The notes: generated from the sequence alone by a model not told the origin. Shown: positions 23,440 to 32,060, numbered from the stretch's first letter. The stretch is 64,000 nt of DNA from Natrinema sp046097095 (GCF_046097095.1 NZ_CP175698.1:3100001-3164000), one strand, 5' to 3'. A program made the numbers and translations.

Positions 23440-24036
23440 TCAAAAGAGGAGATCGTTGATCTCTTCCTCGTCGTTGAGCCCCTCCTGTGCGAAGGTGTAG
23501 TTCTGGGCACCCACCTCGACGGAAAACGCGTACGCCGTGACGAGCCGGTCGGTCCCCTCGTAGCGGTTGTACTGATTCGACAGCTGATACAACGCCGGCG
23601 CATTGAAGCCGTCGCCCTCCGTCTGCCCGGTGACGAACCAGCCCTCGTCCTCGTCGTAGGTCGCGCCGAGGTTCGCCGTCTGGGAGACGAAGAGCAGGAA
23701 CCGTTCGCCGGTGTTCAAGTACGCGGCTACGTAGGTGTCGTACCCGGTGAGATTGCCGCCCACGTCCGCCGGGACGTCGGGGGAATAATCGATCGGGCGG
23801 GACACGAGCAGAAACTCCGCCTGATTGTGGAAGGCGTTCTGGAACGTCGCGACCCGAAACCGGGTACCGTTCTGGACGTCGTCGGCGTCGCCTTCGTCCC
23901 CTCCATCTTGGGCGGTCGCCGTCCCGGTCGCAGTGAGGCCAGCGCTCGCGGCGAGGGTCCCGGTCGCCAGCGAAGCGCGGCGCGTCGAGTCGTCTCGACC
24001 GCGTTCGGTCGGCTTCGACGGATTATCGGATGGCAT
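23440..24036 (-). CDS. Tat-exported protein, paralog A of a pair
   Basis: A 198-residue protein with a Tat-type N-terminus (DDSTRRASLATGTLAASAGL, then TATAQ). The mature part: RFRVATFQNAFHNQAEFLLV, DYSPDVPADVGGNLTGYDTY, RFLLFVSQTANLGATYDEDE, EGDGFNAPALYQLSNQYNRY, LVTAYAFSVEVG and a C-terminal NDEEEINDLLF. It aligns end to end with the next gene (24505-25101). No known family recognised; a secreted beta-rich domain is likely. ATG 24036 chosen over the frame opening at 24093. Confidence 0.7.
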   Translation of the reverse strand: MPSDNPSKPTERGRDDSTRRASLATGTLAASAGLTATGTATAQDGGDEGDADDVQNGTRFRVATFQNAFHNQAEFLLVSRPIDYSPDVPADVGGNLTGYDTYVAAYLNTGERFLLFVSQTANLGATYDEDEGWFVTGQTEGDGFNAPALYQLSNQYNRYEGTDRLVTAYAFSVEVGAQNYTFAQEGLNDEEEINDLLF

Positions 24037-24504
24037 ACCAATAGCGTTCGAGCCCAGCATCGGTCCCGACAAAAGCAGCCGTTTCTGTTCCACGTAAACG
24101 TTCAGTTTGGCCGGGGAAGAACCCGGTCGTCGCGGACCGTCGCCGTCGCGCTTCCGCGGTGCGTGCGCGGCTCTCGAGGTGCTGGCTCGCGCTTGGGACC
24201 GCGTCGAAGCCCGGACTGTAGTCCATCGGATCGGGGAGTGAAGCCGGTCGCAGCCAACAGCGTGGTGGTCTCGTCGGTGTCGTCGCTGGACGGCGTCAGG
24301 GCTCGCAGTCGTCTTCTATCGCGGCGACACCCTCGACAGTCACCGCACGCCGGCCGCAGTCCCCTCGGCGTGCGCCGATCGGTCGCTCCTCGATCGTGTC
24401 GGTCGCAGACCCTGACACATCCCGGTCGGCCGCTTGCGGAAAAGAGACGGGGACACCGCGGCGCGCGACGGTCTCGCTCGTGGCGATGAGCGTGCCCGCG
24501 TGTC
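24037..24504. other. Intergenic region, no gene seen
   Basis: 468 bp of GC-rich sequence between the two paralogous exported genes. Both strands have open frames, but they are Arg/Ser-rich and lack the acidic bias of this genome's proteins, so I call none. The upstream gene's promoter should lie in the first 60 bp. Confidence 0.4.
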
Positions 24505-25101
24505 TCAGAAGAGGAAGTCGTTGACGTCCTCTTCCGTGTTGAACCCTTCCTGGTTGAAGACCTGATCCTCGACGTCCTGCTCGAGAGGGTACGCGTATGT
24601 GATAATCAACCGATCAGTGTCGGCGTAGTTGCTGTACTCGTTCGCCAGTTCGTACAGCGCCGGCTGATTGAAGCCGTCGCCTTCTTGCTCTTCGTCGTCA
24701 ACGAACCAGCCCTCGTCCTCGTCGTAGGTCGCGCCGAGGTCCGCCTCCTGCGAGACGAAGATGTTAATTCGAGTCGAGGAGTTCAGGTACGTGGCGACGT
24801 GCGTATTGAATCCGGTAAACGGACCGCCAATGTTCTCCGGGACGTTGGGCGAATACTCGACGACGCCTGACGTGATCAGAAACCGTGAGCCGCCCCGGTA
24901 GTCGTCGTGGAACATAGCGACCGGGATGCGCTGGTTGTTCACGATAGCGTCAGCGTCATCTTCACCACCATCTTGGGCGGTCACTGTGCCCGACGCTGCT
25001 AATCCGATCGCAGCGGAGGCTAATGCGCTTTGCTTCAGAAATGACCGGCGCGATTCATCGTCAACGATTCGGTCGAGGTGATGTGTATGATCGTCAGCCA
25101 T
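24505..25101 (-). CDS. Tat-exported protein, paralog B of a pair
   Basis: A 198-residue protein, same length as paralog A. Tat signal: DESRRSFLKQSALASAAIGL then TVTAQ. Mature part: RIPVAMFHDDYRGGSRFLIT, EYSPNVPENIGGPFTGFNTH, NIFVSQEADLGATYDEDEGW, EGDGFNQPALYELANEYSNY, LIITYAYPLEQD and C-terminal NTEEDVNDFLF. The block FVSQxANLGATYDEDEGWF is the strongest shared signature. The N-terminal mature strand resembles VAIFADSYYPGANF of the 15-kb family, hinting at common ancestry. ATG 25101. Function unknown. Confidence 0.75.
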   Translation of the reverse strand: MADDHTHHLDRIVDDESRRSFLKQSALASAAIGLAASGTVTAQDGGEDDADAIVNNQRIPVAMFHDDYRGGSRFLITSGVVEYSPNVPENIGGPFTGFNTHVATYLNSSTRINIFVSQEADLGATYDEDEGWFVDDEEQEGDGFNQPALYELANEYSNYADTDRLIITYAYPLEQDVEDQVFNQEGFNTEEDVNDFLF

Positions 25102-25407
25102 TGTTTTTCTCAATCTGTGCTCCGTTCTTCCTCGGACCACGTCAAGAAGGACCGTCTCCGTTGTCGGAGAAATGGTTTGTTGGACTGTCGTAATAGGGAA
25201 TCAATTCACAGAATCAGCGTCTTTTAGGAGTTCGCGGTCTCGAGCGCCGTTGGGTTCCTCGGCCAACGGCACGCGCCCTCGTCTTCCGTCGGTCACGAAA
25301 CGCCGTGAGCAGTCGTACGATCGTCCTCGAGATTAGTCGCCCGATTGACGTGCGTTCACTTGAAAGCTCTACGTTGATTACCGATCCGATGTTGCGTTCG
25401 AGTGGCT
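25102..25407. other. Divergent intergenic region, no gene seen
   Basis: 306 bp between the start codons of paralog B (minus) and the CBS gene (plus). It should hold both promoters; TTGTCGTAATAGGG-type AT-rich tracts occur near 25185-25225. No coding-like frame. Confidence 0.4.
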
Positions 25408-25833
25408 ATGTCCGTAGGTAAACTCGGTCCCGAGAACGTGATCACTACCGGCCGAGACAGCGATCTGGCCGAACTAACCGAAACGCTGGCCGACGAGAAC
25501 GTCGGCGCGATCGTCGTCACGGAGGACGACGAACCCGTCGGCATGGTCACCGACCGCGACGCCGCGCTCGCGATCCACGAACACGACGACGTCGGCTCGG
25601 TCTCTGTCGAGGACGTGATGACCGACGATCCCGCGACGGTCCACGAGGACGACGATCCGATCGCGATCTCGGAAGCGATCGAGGAACACAACGTCCGTCG
25701 GTTCCCCATCGTCGACGACGACGGCAAGCTGGCAGGCATCGCGTCGCTCGACGATCTGGTCGCGACCATCGGCGAAGAACTCGAGAACGTCTCGGAGACG
25801 ATCGAAGCCCAGTCGCCGGCGTACCGTCCGTAA
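25408..25833 (+). CDS. Two-CBS-domain protein
   Basis: A 141-residue protein made of a CBS pair: MSVGKLGPENVITTGRDSDL, NVGAIVVTEDDEPVGMVTDRDAAL, then VEDVMTDDPATVHEDDDPI, NVRRFPIVDDDGKLAGIASL. CBS pairs bind adenine nucleotides and report energy state; stand-alone copies are common regulators in haloarchaea. ATG 25408 is preferred to the GTG at 25402. A C-terminal ENVSETIEAQSPAYRP tail has no known role. Confidence 0.9.
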   Translation: MSVGKLGPENVITTGRDSDLAELTETLADENVGAIVVTEDDEPVGMVTDRDAALAIHEHDDVGSVSVEDVMTDDPATVHEDDDPIAISEAIEEHNVRRFPIVDDDGKLAGIASLDDLVATIGEELENVSETIEAQSPAYRP

Positions 25834-25953
25834 GCGCCGTTTTACGCCGCGTTCTCGACACTTGCGACCGCGTGACCGAGCGGTCGCCGCTTGCGTCGCG
25901 GTGTCGTCCCCGCGGTCCATCGAACCTAACACGTCGGGCGGCCAACGGTCCCC

Positions 25954-27174
25954 ATGGACAGTCGACCGGACGTGCTCGTAATCGGTGGCGGTGCGACCGG
26001 CGCGGGGATCGCAAGGGACCTCGCGCTCAGGGGAGTAGACGCGACGCTCGTCGACCGAGACGGGCTCTCGGCCGGGACGTCGGGACGCTCGCACGGCCTC
26101 CTCCACAGCGGAGCGCGGTACGCCGAGGCCGACGGCCCGGAGGCCCGCGAGTGCCTCAAAGAGAACCAGATTTTGCGCCGGATCGCGGGCGCGTGCGTTC
26201 GGGAGACCCGGGGCCTGTTCGTTCAACTGGCCGGCGACGATCCGGCGTACTTCGCGGCGAAGCGCGACGCCTGCGACGACGCCGGGATTCCGACCGAGAT
26301 CGTCGACGCCGACGCGGTTCGCGAGGCGGTGCCGGGCCTCGCTGCCGACGTAGAGCGGGCGATGTGGGTCCCCGACGGCGTGGTCTCCCCGTCGCGGCTG
26401 GTCGCGGCTAACGCCGCGGACGCGAGAGACCACGGCGCGCAGATCCGAACCCACGCGCCGGTCGAGTCGATGACCCGCGAGGACGGGCGGATCGAAAGCG
26501 TCACACTCGACGGCGACGCCGACGAGACGGTCCGGCCGCGCTACGTCGTCAACGCGACCGGCCCCCATGCCGGTCGGATCGCCGACATGGCCGGCGTCAC
26601 CGTCTCGATGCGACCCACGCGGGGCGTCATGGTCTCGGTCGCGTACGACGGCCTCGAGCCGGTGCTCAATCGCTGTCGGGAGCCTGCCGACGGGGACATC
26701 GTGGTGCCCCACGAGGGCGAGGTCGTCCTCGGCACGACGAGCGTGACCGTCGACGATCCCGACGACTACGAACGGGCCGACTGGGAGGTCGAACGGACCG
26801 TCGAGGAGTGTGCTGCGATGCTGCCAGCGGTCGCCGACGCCGACCGCGTGCGAACGTGGTGGGGCGTCCGCCCGCTGTACGAACCCGACGAGGCCGCCAG
26901 GGGCGGCCGCGGTATTTCGCGCGGCTTCCACCTGCTCGACCACGACGCCGAGGGGCTCGCAAACTGCTGTAGTATCGTCGGCGGGAAGCTGACGACCTAC
27001 CGGAAGATGGCCGAGGCGACGGCGGATCTCGTCTGCGATCGGCTCGGCGTCGACGCCGACTGCGCCACCGCAGATCGCGACCTTCCGGGCGCGTCGGAGC
27101 CGGATCGCCTCGATGCGTTCGTCCGGGAATTCGACGGTCAGGGGCCAACGGACGCGGACATCGTCGGCCGATAG
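25954..27174 (+). CDS. GlpA-like FAD-dependent glycerol-3-phosphate dehydrogenase, short form
   Basis: A 406-residue DAO-fold flavoprotein. FAD-binding VLVIGGGATGAGIARDLALRG is at residues 8-28; SAGTSGRSHGLLHSGARYAE follows, then the GlpA-like RRIAGACVRETRGLFVQL, PDGVVSPSRLVAANAADARD, VVNATGPHAG, and the late GGKLTTYRKMAEATADLVCD. GlpA oxidises glycerol-3-phosphate to DHAP and passes electrons to GlpB/GlpC. Canonical GlpA is about 550-600 residues; this protein ends shortly after the FAD fold and lacks the C-terminal cysteine-bearing domain. No glpB, glpC or glpK is adjacent, so its partner is unknown. Confidence 0.7.
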   Translation: MDSRPDVLVIGGGATGAGIARDLALRGVDATLVDRDGLSAGTSGRSHGLLHSGARYAEADGPEARECLKENQILRRIAGACVRETRGLFVQLAGDDPAYFAAKRDACDDAGIPTEIVDADAVREAVPGLAADVERAMWVPDGVVSPSRLVAANAADARDHGAQIRTHAPVESMTREDGRIESVTLDGDADETVRPRYVVNATGPHAGRIADMAGVTVSMRPTRGVMVSVAYDGLEPVLNRCREPADGDIVVPHEGEVVLGTTSVTVDDPDDYERADWEVERTVEECAAMLPAVADADRVRTWWGVRPLYEPDEAARGGRGISRGFHLLDHDAEGLANCCSIVGGKLTTYRKMAEATADLVCDRLGVDADCATADRDLPGASEPDRLDAFVREFDGQGPTDADIVGR

Positions 27175-27251
27175 CGCGGTAACTCGAGCGGGAGAGCGCC
27201 GTCACTGTCGGGTTCGAAAACCGGAGAACATGGCCGCACGGAGACGGCCAG

Positions 27252-27611
27252 TCAGAACTCCTGTGTGACGTCCGACCAGAGGGGCAGGTCCGACGAGTGG
27301 TCGACGTCGACGCGCAACTCGTTGTCGTCGTCGAAGCCGATCGAGATCCGTTCGAGGTTTGCAACGTACCGTGTCTTCTGATGACGGCCCCGGCGGACGC
27401 CGCCGGCCTCCTCGACTAGCCCGGCCTCCGACAGGGCGTCGAGTTTGCGGTAGATCGTCGAGAGCGGCCGGTCAGTCGCCTCGGCGACCTCGTGGACCGT
27501 CATCGGCTCCTCGAGCACCGCGATGATCTCCCGACAGTCGCCGTCGTCGAGCGCGTCGATGACGCACTCGAGGTCGGGAGTATCGTCAGACGAGGAGAAC
27601 TCGAGTGACAT
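27252..27611 (-). CDS. Winged-helix transcription regulator (ArsR-like)
   Basis: A 119-residue regulator. The wHTH spans about 13-85: DLECVIDALDDGDCREIIAV, EEPMTVHEVAEATDRPLSTI, YRKLDALSEAGLVEEAGGVR, RGRHQKTRYVANLERISIGF. The C-terminus (ELRVDVDHSSDLPLWSDV) is acidic. Similar haloarchaeal one-component regulators control nearby genes, but the target is unknown. ATG 27611 chosen; ATG 27626 (MSLHP) is the alternative. Divergent from cobO, 142 bp apart. Confidence 0.8.
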   Translation of the reverse strand: MSLEFSSSDDTPDLECVIDALDDGDCREIIAVLEEPMTVHEVAEATDRPLSTIYRKLDALSEAGLVEEAGGVRRGRHQKTRYVANLERISIGFDDDNELRVDVDHSSDLPLWSDVTQEF

Positions 27612-27752
27612 AGGGTGCAGCGACATTGGGAGCGAGGCCTAAAGACACGTTTGGTTATGGGTGTCACCGTACTAACACCGCGCACTCGGGACGGCCACGC
27701 GAGGCCGATCGAGTGGGGCAACTACATGTGCGGTCGGCCCAACTGGCCGCGT

Positions 27753-28442
27753 ATGAGCGACGATCGGACGCCAGAGTCCGCGATCGAGAACACGCCCGGC
27801 CAGGGACGAACGCCGGACGCCGAGCGCATCGAACCGGCCGCACCCGAGGAGTTCGGCCTCGTCCAGGTCTGGTGGGGTGACGGCAAAGGGAAGACGACGG
27901 CCACGCTCGGCATGGGACTGCGCGCCGCCGGCCACGGCTACCGCGTCCACATGCTTCAGTTCATGAAAGGCGGGGCCTCGAGCGTCGAGGCCGTCCGCGG
28001 CGAGTACAACGCGATCGCCGCCCTGCCGGGGATCAGCTACGAAAATCTCGGCCACTACGGCTGGCACGGCATGGCCGACGGCAGCGACGAGGCCGACCAC
28101 GAAGCCCAGGCCCAGGCCGGCCTCGAGCGCGCACGGGACCTGCTCGAAGCGGCCGGGGAGGCCGACCTCGAGGAGCCGATCGACCTCGACGCCGACCCCG
28201 AGGACGGCGTCCACATGCTGCTCCTCGACGAGATCCTCTACGCCGCCGACCGCGACCTGATCTCGGAGGCGGACGTACTCGAACTCGTCGACGCGAAACC
28301 CAACGGCCTCGAACTCATCCTCTGTGGCAGCCACACCGAACCGGAGTATCTCACGGACCGCGCCGACCTGATTACAAACGTCCGAAAGGTGAAACATCCG
28401 ATCGACGACGGCCAGCGAGCGCGACGCGGGACCGAGTTCTGA
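27753..28442 (+). CDS. cobO: Cob(I)yrinic acid a,c-diamide adenosyltransferase
   Basis: A 229-residue CobA/CobO/BtuR-type adenosyltransferase that attaches the 5'-deoxyadenosyl group to cobalt of corrinoids using ATP. P-loop GDGKGKTTATLGMGLRAAGH at about 37-56; YRVHMLQFMKGG, ISYENLGHYGWHG, MLLLDEILYAADRDLI and ELILCGSHTEPEYL follow in the family order. ATG 27753 is preferred: MSDDRTPES gives an acidic N-terminal extension normal for haloarchaea. It supports cbiP at 32 kb in cobalamin biosynthesis. Confidence 0.92.
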   Translation: MSDDRTPESAIENTPGQGRTPDAERIEPAAPEEFGLVQVWWGDGKGKTTATLGMGLRAAGHGYRVHMLQFMKGGASSVEAVRGEYNAIAALPGISYENLGHYGWHGMADGSDEADHEAQAQAGLERARDLLEAAGEADLEEPIDLDADPEDGVHMLLLDEILYAADRDLISEADVLELVDAKPNGLELILCGSHTEPEYLTDRADLITNVRKVKHPIDDGQRARRGTEF

Positions 28443-28520
28443 TCGGCGCTGCCGTCGTGGCCGCCGAGCGCTTCCATCGGAAGTCGATGACGGGCTGTCA
28501 CTACTATCCTACCAACACAG

Positions 28521-28544
28521 TTATTATCAATTCGTCAGAATTGA
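28521..28544 (+). promoter_or_regulatory. Promoter with embedded operator palindrome of the ABC exporter
   Basis: ttatta (28521-28526) is a TATA element 29-34 bp before ATG 28555. Directly after it comes the perfect inverted repeat tcaattc-gtca-gaattga (28527-28544, 7-bp arms), filling the space between TATA box and the presumed leaderless start. A protein bound here would occlude RNA polymerase, so it is a good repressor-site candidate. Confidence 0.55.
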
Positions 28545-28554
28545 CTGGCGTTCA

Positions 28555-29325
28555 ATGGGAGCAATTCGGGTAGACGGACTGCACAAGTCCTACGGAGCCG
28601 TCGATGCGGTGGCGGGGATGACGTTCACCGTCGAACGGGGAGAGCTGTACGGCTTCCTCGGGCCGAACGGGGCCGGGAAGACTACGACGATCCGGACGCT
28701 GACCGGCCAGATCCGGCCGGACGCGGGCGAGGTGCGCGTCCTCGAGACCGATCCGGTCGCAGAGCCGATCGAGACGCGGCGGCGGGTCGGTATCCTGCCG
28801 GAACAGGGGTCGCCGCCGAGCTTCCTTACGCCGCGGGAGTATTTCGAATTCGTCGGGGAAGTACGGGATCTCCCGGCGGAGCGAGTGGCCGATCAGACCG
28901 CCGACTGGGCACAACGTCTCGGCTTCGAGAGCAAACTGGACACCTTACACACCGATCTCTCCCGCGGCCAGCAACAGAAGGTGATGATCACGCAGGCGTT
29001 CCTCCACAAGCCGGACGTGGTCTTCATCGACGAGCCGCTGGCGAACCTCGACCCGCTCGTCCAGGAGCAAGTCAAGCAGTTCCTCGTTTCCTACGCGGCC
29101 GGCGATAACGCCGTCTTCGTCTCGACGCACAACATCGACGTCGCCGAGGAGATCTGTACCCGCGTAGGGATCGTCGCCGACGGCCAACTCGTGACCGAAC
29201 GGTCGCTGACGGACGGGGCCGACCGCGACGACGAATCGTTACTCGACCTGTTCCTCGAGCGCGTCGAGGGCGAGGCCGAACGAGATATGCCGACGCTCGA
29301 GGCGACCGGCGGGGCGAACGGATGA
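28555..29325 (+). CDS. ABC transporter ATP-binding protein
   Basis: A 256-residue ATPase. Walker A GFLGPNGAGKTTTIR (about 34-48), Q-loop region VGILPEQGSPPSF, signature LSRGQQQKVMITQA (an RGQQQ variant of LSGGQ), Walker B DVVFIDEPLANLDPL and the H-loop VFVSTHNID. The arrangement is that of ABC-2 type export systems. The next gene overlaps by four bases (ATGA), so the pair is translationally coupled. The substrate is unknown. Confidence 0.92.
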   Translation: MGAIRVDGLHKSYGAVDAVAGMTFTVERGELYGFLGPNGAGKTTTIRTLTGQIRPDAGEVRVLETDPVAEPIETRRRVGILPEQGSPPSFLTPREYFEFVGEVRDLPAERVADQTADWAQRLGFESKLDTLHTDLSRGQQQKVMITQAFLHKPDVVFIDEPLANLDPLVQEQVKQFLVSYAAGDNAVFVSTHNIDVAEEICTRVGIVADGQLVTERSLTDGADRDDESLLDLFLERVEGEAERDMPTLEATGGANG

Positions 29326-30812
29326 CCGGAACCGGTACGTCAGACTCGGCGAGTCCGGCCGGCCCGACCCGAAACGGGTCAGGAGCCGGACTCTCGACGC
29401 CGCGGCTGCTCGCGATCCTCTTTCGCGAGGAGTGGCGGATGCACACCGAACTGTTCGGTGGCTGGCGTTTCGCTACCTTCCCAGTCGTCATCGCCGTCCT
29501 CACCGTCGGCGCAACGGTCGCGCTGCTCGAGACCGGCACCGACCCGGGGACGGTCGTCGGCGGCCTCCACGTGCTGGCGCTTGGCTTCGGGCTCTACAGC
29601 GGCACCGCGGGCTTTGCCGGCTCGGACATGCTCGAGAACGTGTTCGGAGAGCTCTCCTTGCTGCTTTCCTCCTCGACGATGCTGCCGCTTTCGCGACGGC
29701 GCTTGCTCGGCGTCTTCCTCCTGAAGGATGCGCTGTTCTACGGCGTCGCGTTCGTCCTGCCGATGGCGCTGTCGAGTGCGGTCCTCGAGGGGCTCTCCGC
29801 GTCGGCACTGCCGTCGGTCGCGCTGTTCTGGCTGTCGCTGTGTCTGGTCTTCGCGGCCGGGATGGCAACCACCGTCGCGCTGATCGCCGTCCGAACCCAG
29901 GGTGTGCCGCCGTGGGCTATTGGACTGGCGATCGGGGTCGCCGTCATCGGTGGCTGGGTGACCGGGAGCCTCGGTTCCGTTCGGGCCGTCTTCGTTCCGA
30001 TCGACGGGTCTGCGATCGCCGCCGGGGGACTGGCCGTCGGGACGGTCGCCGTCGCGACGGTGGCGCTTGCGGTCTACGACCCGACGTACGGCCGGCCGTC
30101 GCGGACCGCGACGGATCGATTCGCCCGGCTCAGCGGGACGCTTCCGCTCGAGAACGACGCGCTCGTCACGAAGACGCTGCTAGATCTCGCCCGGTCCTCG
30201 GGCGGCGTCTGGAAGCCGTTCGTCTCGTCGACGATCCTGCTCGCGCTGGTGGCCGCGCTCGTCGGCGTCGTCGACTCGATCACCGGCATCGCGCCCGCAT
30301 CCGGGATCTTCTTCGGCGGCGTCCTCGGGCTCTCGGCGTTTACGACCTACAACTGGCTGACCCAGTTCGATTCACTCGAGGCCTACCTCACCTACCCCGT
30401 CTCGGTCGAGGACGTCTTTCGGGCGAAACGGATCGCGTTCGTCCTCGTCGGCGCGCCGGCGGTCGCGGTCCCCTACCTCGCGGCCGTCCTCTGGTTCGAC
30501 GCGACGGTCGTCGACGCCGTTGTCGGTGCCGTCCTGCTGGCCGGCTACGCGCTGTACTACTACGGGCTGACGGTCTATATCGCCGGCTTCGATCCCAACG
30601 AGTTCCTCTTCGACGCGGTCCGCTTTGCGACCTTCACCGTCGGCGTCGCCGTCGCGCTCGTCCCGACGCTGGTCGCCGGCTTCGTCGTGGTGCCACCCTC
30701 GCTCGAGCTCGCCGCCGCACTCGGATTCGGCGGCGTCGTCATGGGAATCGTCGGCATCGTCCTCTCGAGTCGCGCCGGACCGCGCTGGGACGCGCGATAC
30801 AGAACGGAGTAG
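29322..30812 (+). CDS. ABC-2 type transporter membrane protein
   Basis: A 496-residue integral membrane protein with about ten to twelve hydrophobic segments, for example FPVVIAVLTVGATVALL, LFYGVAFVLPMALSSAVL, FWLSLCLVFAAGMATTVAL, ILLALVAALVGVV and VGVAVALVPTLVAGFVVV. LREEWRMHTELFGG-like amphipathic sequence before the first segment (LAILFREEWRMHTELF) is typical of ABC-2 permeases with an N-terminal coupling helix. ATG 29322 overlaps the ATPase stop codon. Exporter function is a family inference. Confidence 0.82.
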   Translation: MTGTGTSDSASPAGPTRNGSGAGLSTPRLLAILFREEWRMHTELFGGWRFATFPVVIAVLTVGATVALLETGTDPGTVVGGLHVLALGFGLYSGTAGFAGSDMLENVFGELSLLLSSSTMLPLSRRRLLGVFLLKDALFYGVAFVLPMALSSAVLEGLSASALPSVALFWLSLCLVFAAGMATTVALIAVRTQGVPPWAIGLAIGVAVIGGWVTGSLGSVRAVFVPIDGSAIAAGGLAVGTVAVATVALAVYDPTYGRPSRTATDRFARLSGTLPLENDALVTKTLLDLARSSGGVWKPFVSSTILLALVAALVGVVDSITGIAPASGIFFGGVLGLSAFTTYNWLTQFDSLEAYLTYPVSVEDVFRAKRIAFVLVGAPAVAVPYLAAVLWFDATVVDAVVGAVLLAGYALYYYGLTVYIAGFDPNEFLFDAVRFATFTVGVAVALVPTLVAGFVVVPPSLELAAALGFGGVVMGIVGIVLSSRAGPRWDARYRTE

Positions 30813-30842
30813 CCGACCGAGATCTCGAGGCACGCTCCGAAC

Positions 30843-31253
30843 TCAGCGTTCGGGCCGTGGTGCAGCCTCGTACCGCTCGATCTCGTCCGTCTTCTCGACT
30901 CGGTCGTAGATCGAGCGCAGCGTCTCTTCGGCTCGCAGGAGGTCGTGCGCTTCGAGGAACCGTCGCCCGTCGTCGCTGATCCCGTAGAACTTGTACGGGA
31001 GATCGTTCCGCCGACGATCTCTCGGGAGCGTTACCTCCTCGACGATCCCGGCCTCGATGAGCCGTTGGAGGTGCTGCCGAATCGTCGTCTGACTCTTACT
31101 CGGGTTCACGTAGTCCAGTTCCTTCAGTGTCGGAAGCCCCTCGGGATGGCCGAGGAGGTCCTGTACGAGGGCGAACCGCGTCTCCTGGGTGACGACGTTC
31201 AATCGCTCGCGGACCCGCTCGAGGTCGGTCGACGTTCGATCCGGCGTGCTCAT
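30843..31253 (-). CDS. Winged-helix regulator beside the ABC exporter
   Basis: A 136-residue regulator: VTQETRFALVQDLLGHPEGL, PTLKELDYVNPSKSQTTIRQ (recognition helix), HLQRLIEAGIVEEVTLPRDR (wing), then KFYGISDDGRRFLEAHDLLR and a coiled C-terminus AEETLRSIYDRVEKTDEIER. The layout is that of haloarchaeal ArsR/MarR-like regulators. It converges on the ABC exporter operon, 30 bp away, and is a candidate for the palindrome at 28527. ATG 31253 chosen over the upstream in-frame ATG at 31280. Confidence 0.82.
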   Translation of the reverse strand: MSTPDRTSTDLERVRERLNVVTQETRFALVQDLLGHPEGLPTLKELDYVNPSKSQTTIRQHLQRLIEAGIVEEVTLPRDRRRNDLPYKFYGISDDGRRFLEAHDLLRAEETLRSIYDRVEKTDEIERYEAAPRPER

Positions 31254-31385
31254 ACCTACCGGTTCGTCCGATTCGTGCAAAAGCGTTTCGCCCGAATGCG
31301 AATCGCCTACGAACGAATTATCGACATAATGATATCGAAGTCACAGTCGGTGAATTGAAGCGGCTCCCCCGTGTCTGCCCGTTCG

Positions 31386-31964
31386 ATGAGCGAGAAGCCG
31401 GTGTCCGTCGACGAACTGGCAGCGAAAGCGGAATCGTACCTCCACGATTCGTCGTTGACGCCCGAAGAGTACGAAGCGCTCAAGCACAGCGTGACCGAGC
31501 TCTCGCCGCTTTTCACGACCGGAAGCACGTACTTCGTTCTCGGCAATTACGGTCGGCCAGAGATCCATCGCCTCCAGCTCGTCAAGGACAGGCTCAATCG
31601 CCGGACGGACAGCTACGCGTTTCTGATGGTCGATATCCGAAGCGAGTGGACGAACACGTATCTCAAATTCCGCCTCCTCGCCGACTACGCCGACTACATC
31701 GTCGGCGTGGCCGAACACGACCGCGGCGGATTCCTCGTCGAACAGGGATATTTCACCGCTCTCGAGCAGTACTTCGCGAAGACGCACGTTCTCAAACGAG
31801 CCTACGACGACGTGGCGGACGCGGATCTCCAGACGGCCGTCGATATCGAGAACCCGTACAGCGGGATGCAGACGGCGATTTTCGACATGCTGGCGGACGC
31901 GGATCGACTGTGCGTCTGGCAGACGGAGGACGACCTCCGTGACTGCGTCAGTACGCTACCGTGA
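31386..31964 (+). CDS. Haloarchaeal protein with a nucleotide-binding-like Rossmannoid pattern
   Basis: A 192-residue protein; not a characterised family. A helical start (VDELAAKAESYLHDSSLTPE) precedes strand-helix units: STYFVLGNYGRPEIHRLQLV, RRTDSYAFLMVDIRSEWTNT, KFRLLADYADYIVGVAEHDR, GGFLVEQGYFTALEQYF. The sequence order (strand with GNYG, helix, strand ending in D, strand, then a GGxxVEQGY helix carrying a Glu) loosely resembles nucleoside 2-deoxyribosyltransferase/TIR-like folds, whose catalytic Glu sits in a similar G-x-x-x-E-x-G context. That comparison is my inference. ATG 31386; GTG 31371 is an alternative. Confidence 0.55.
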   Translation: MSEKPVSVDELAAKAESYLHDSSLTPEEYEALKHSVTELSPLFTTGSTYFVLGNYGRPEIHRLQLVKDRLNRRTDSYAFLMVDIRSEWTNTYLKFRLLADYADYIVGVAEHDRGGFLVEQGYFTALEQYFAKTHVLKRAYDDVADADLQTAVDIENPYSGMQTAIFDMLADADRLCVWQTEDDLRDCVSTLP

Positions 31965-32060
31965 CGGCGACGTGCAGGTCCCGCGAACCGATGGACGACT
32001 CGTCCGAGACCGAACCGATAGGACGATACCACCGGCCGTGCGAACACTCTCTCAACGCGG

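Noticed and set aside
24023..24226. 67-codon minus-strand frame upstream of exported paralog A
   Set aside because: Overlaps the start of the real gene in another frame and shows no coding-like composition or motif.
25474..26943. 489-codon minus-strand frame opposite the CBS and GlpA-like genes
   Set aside because: Spans two real genes and the gap between them on the opposite strand; no motif of its own.
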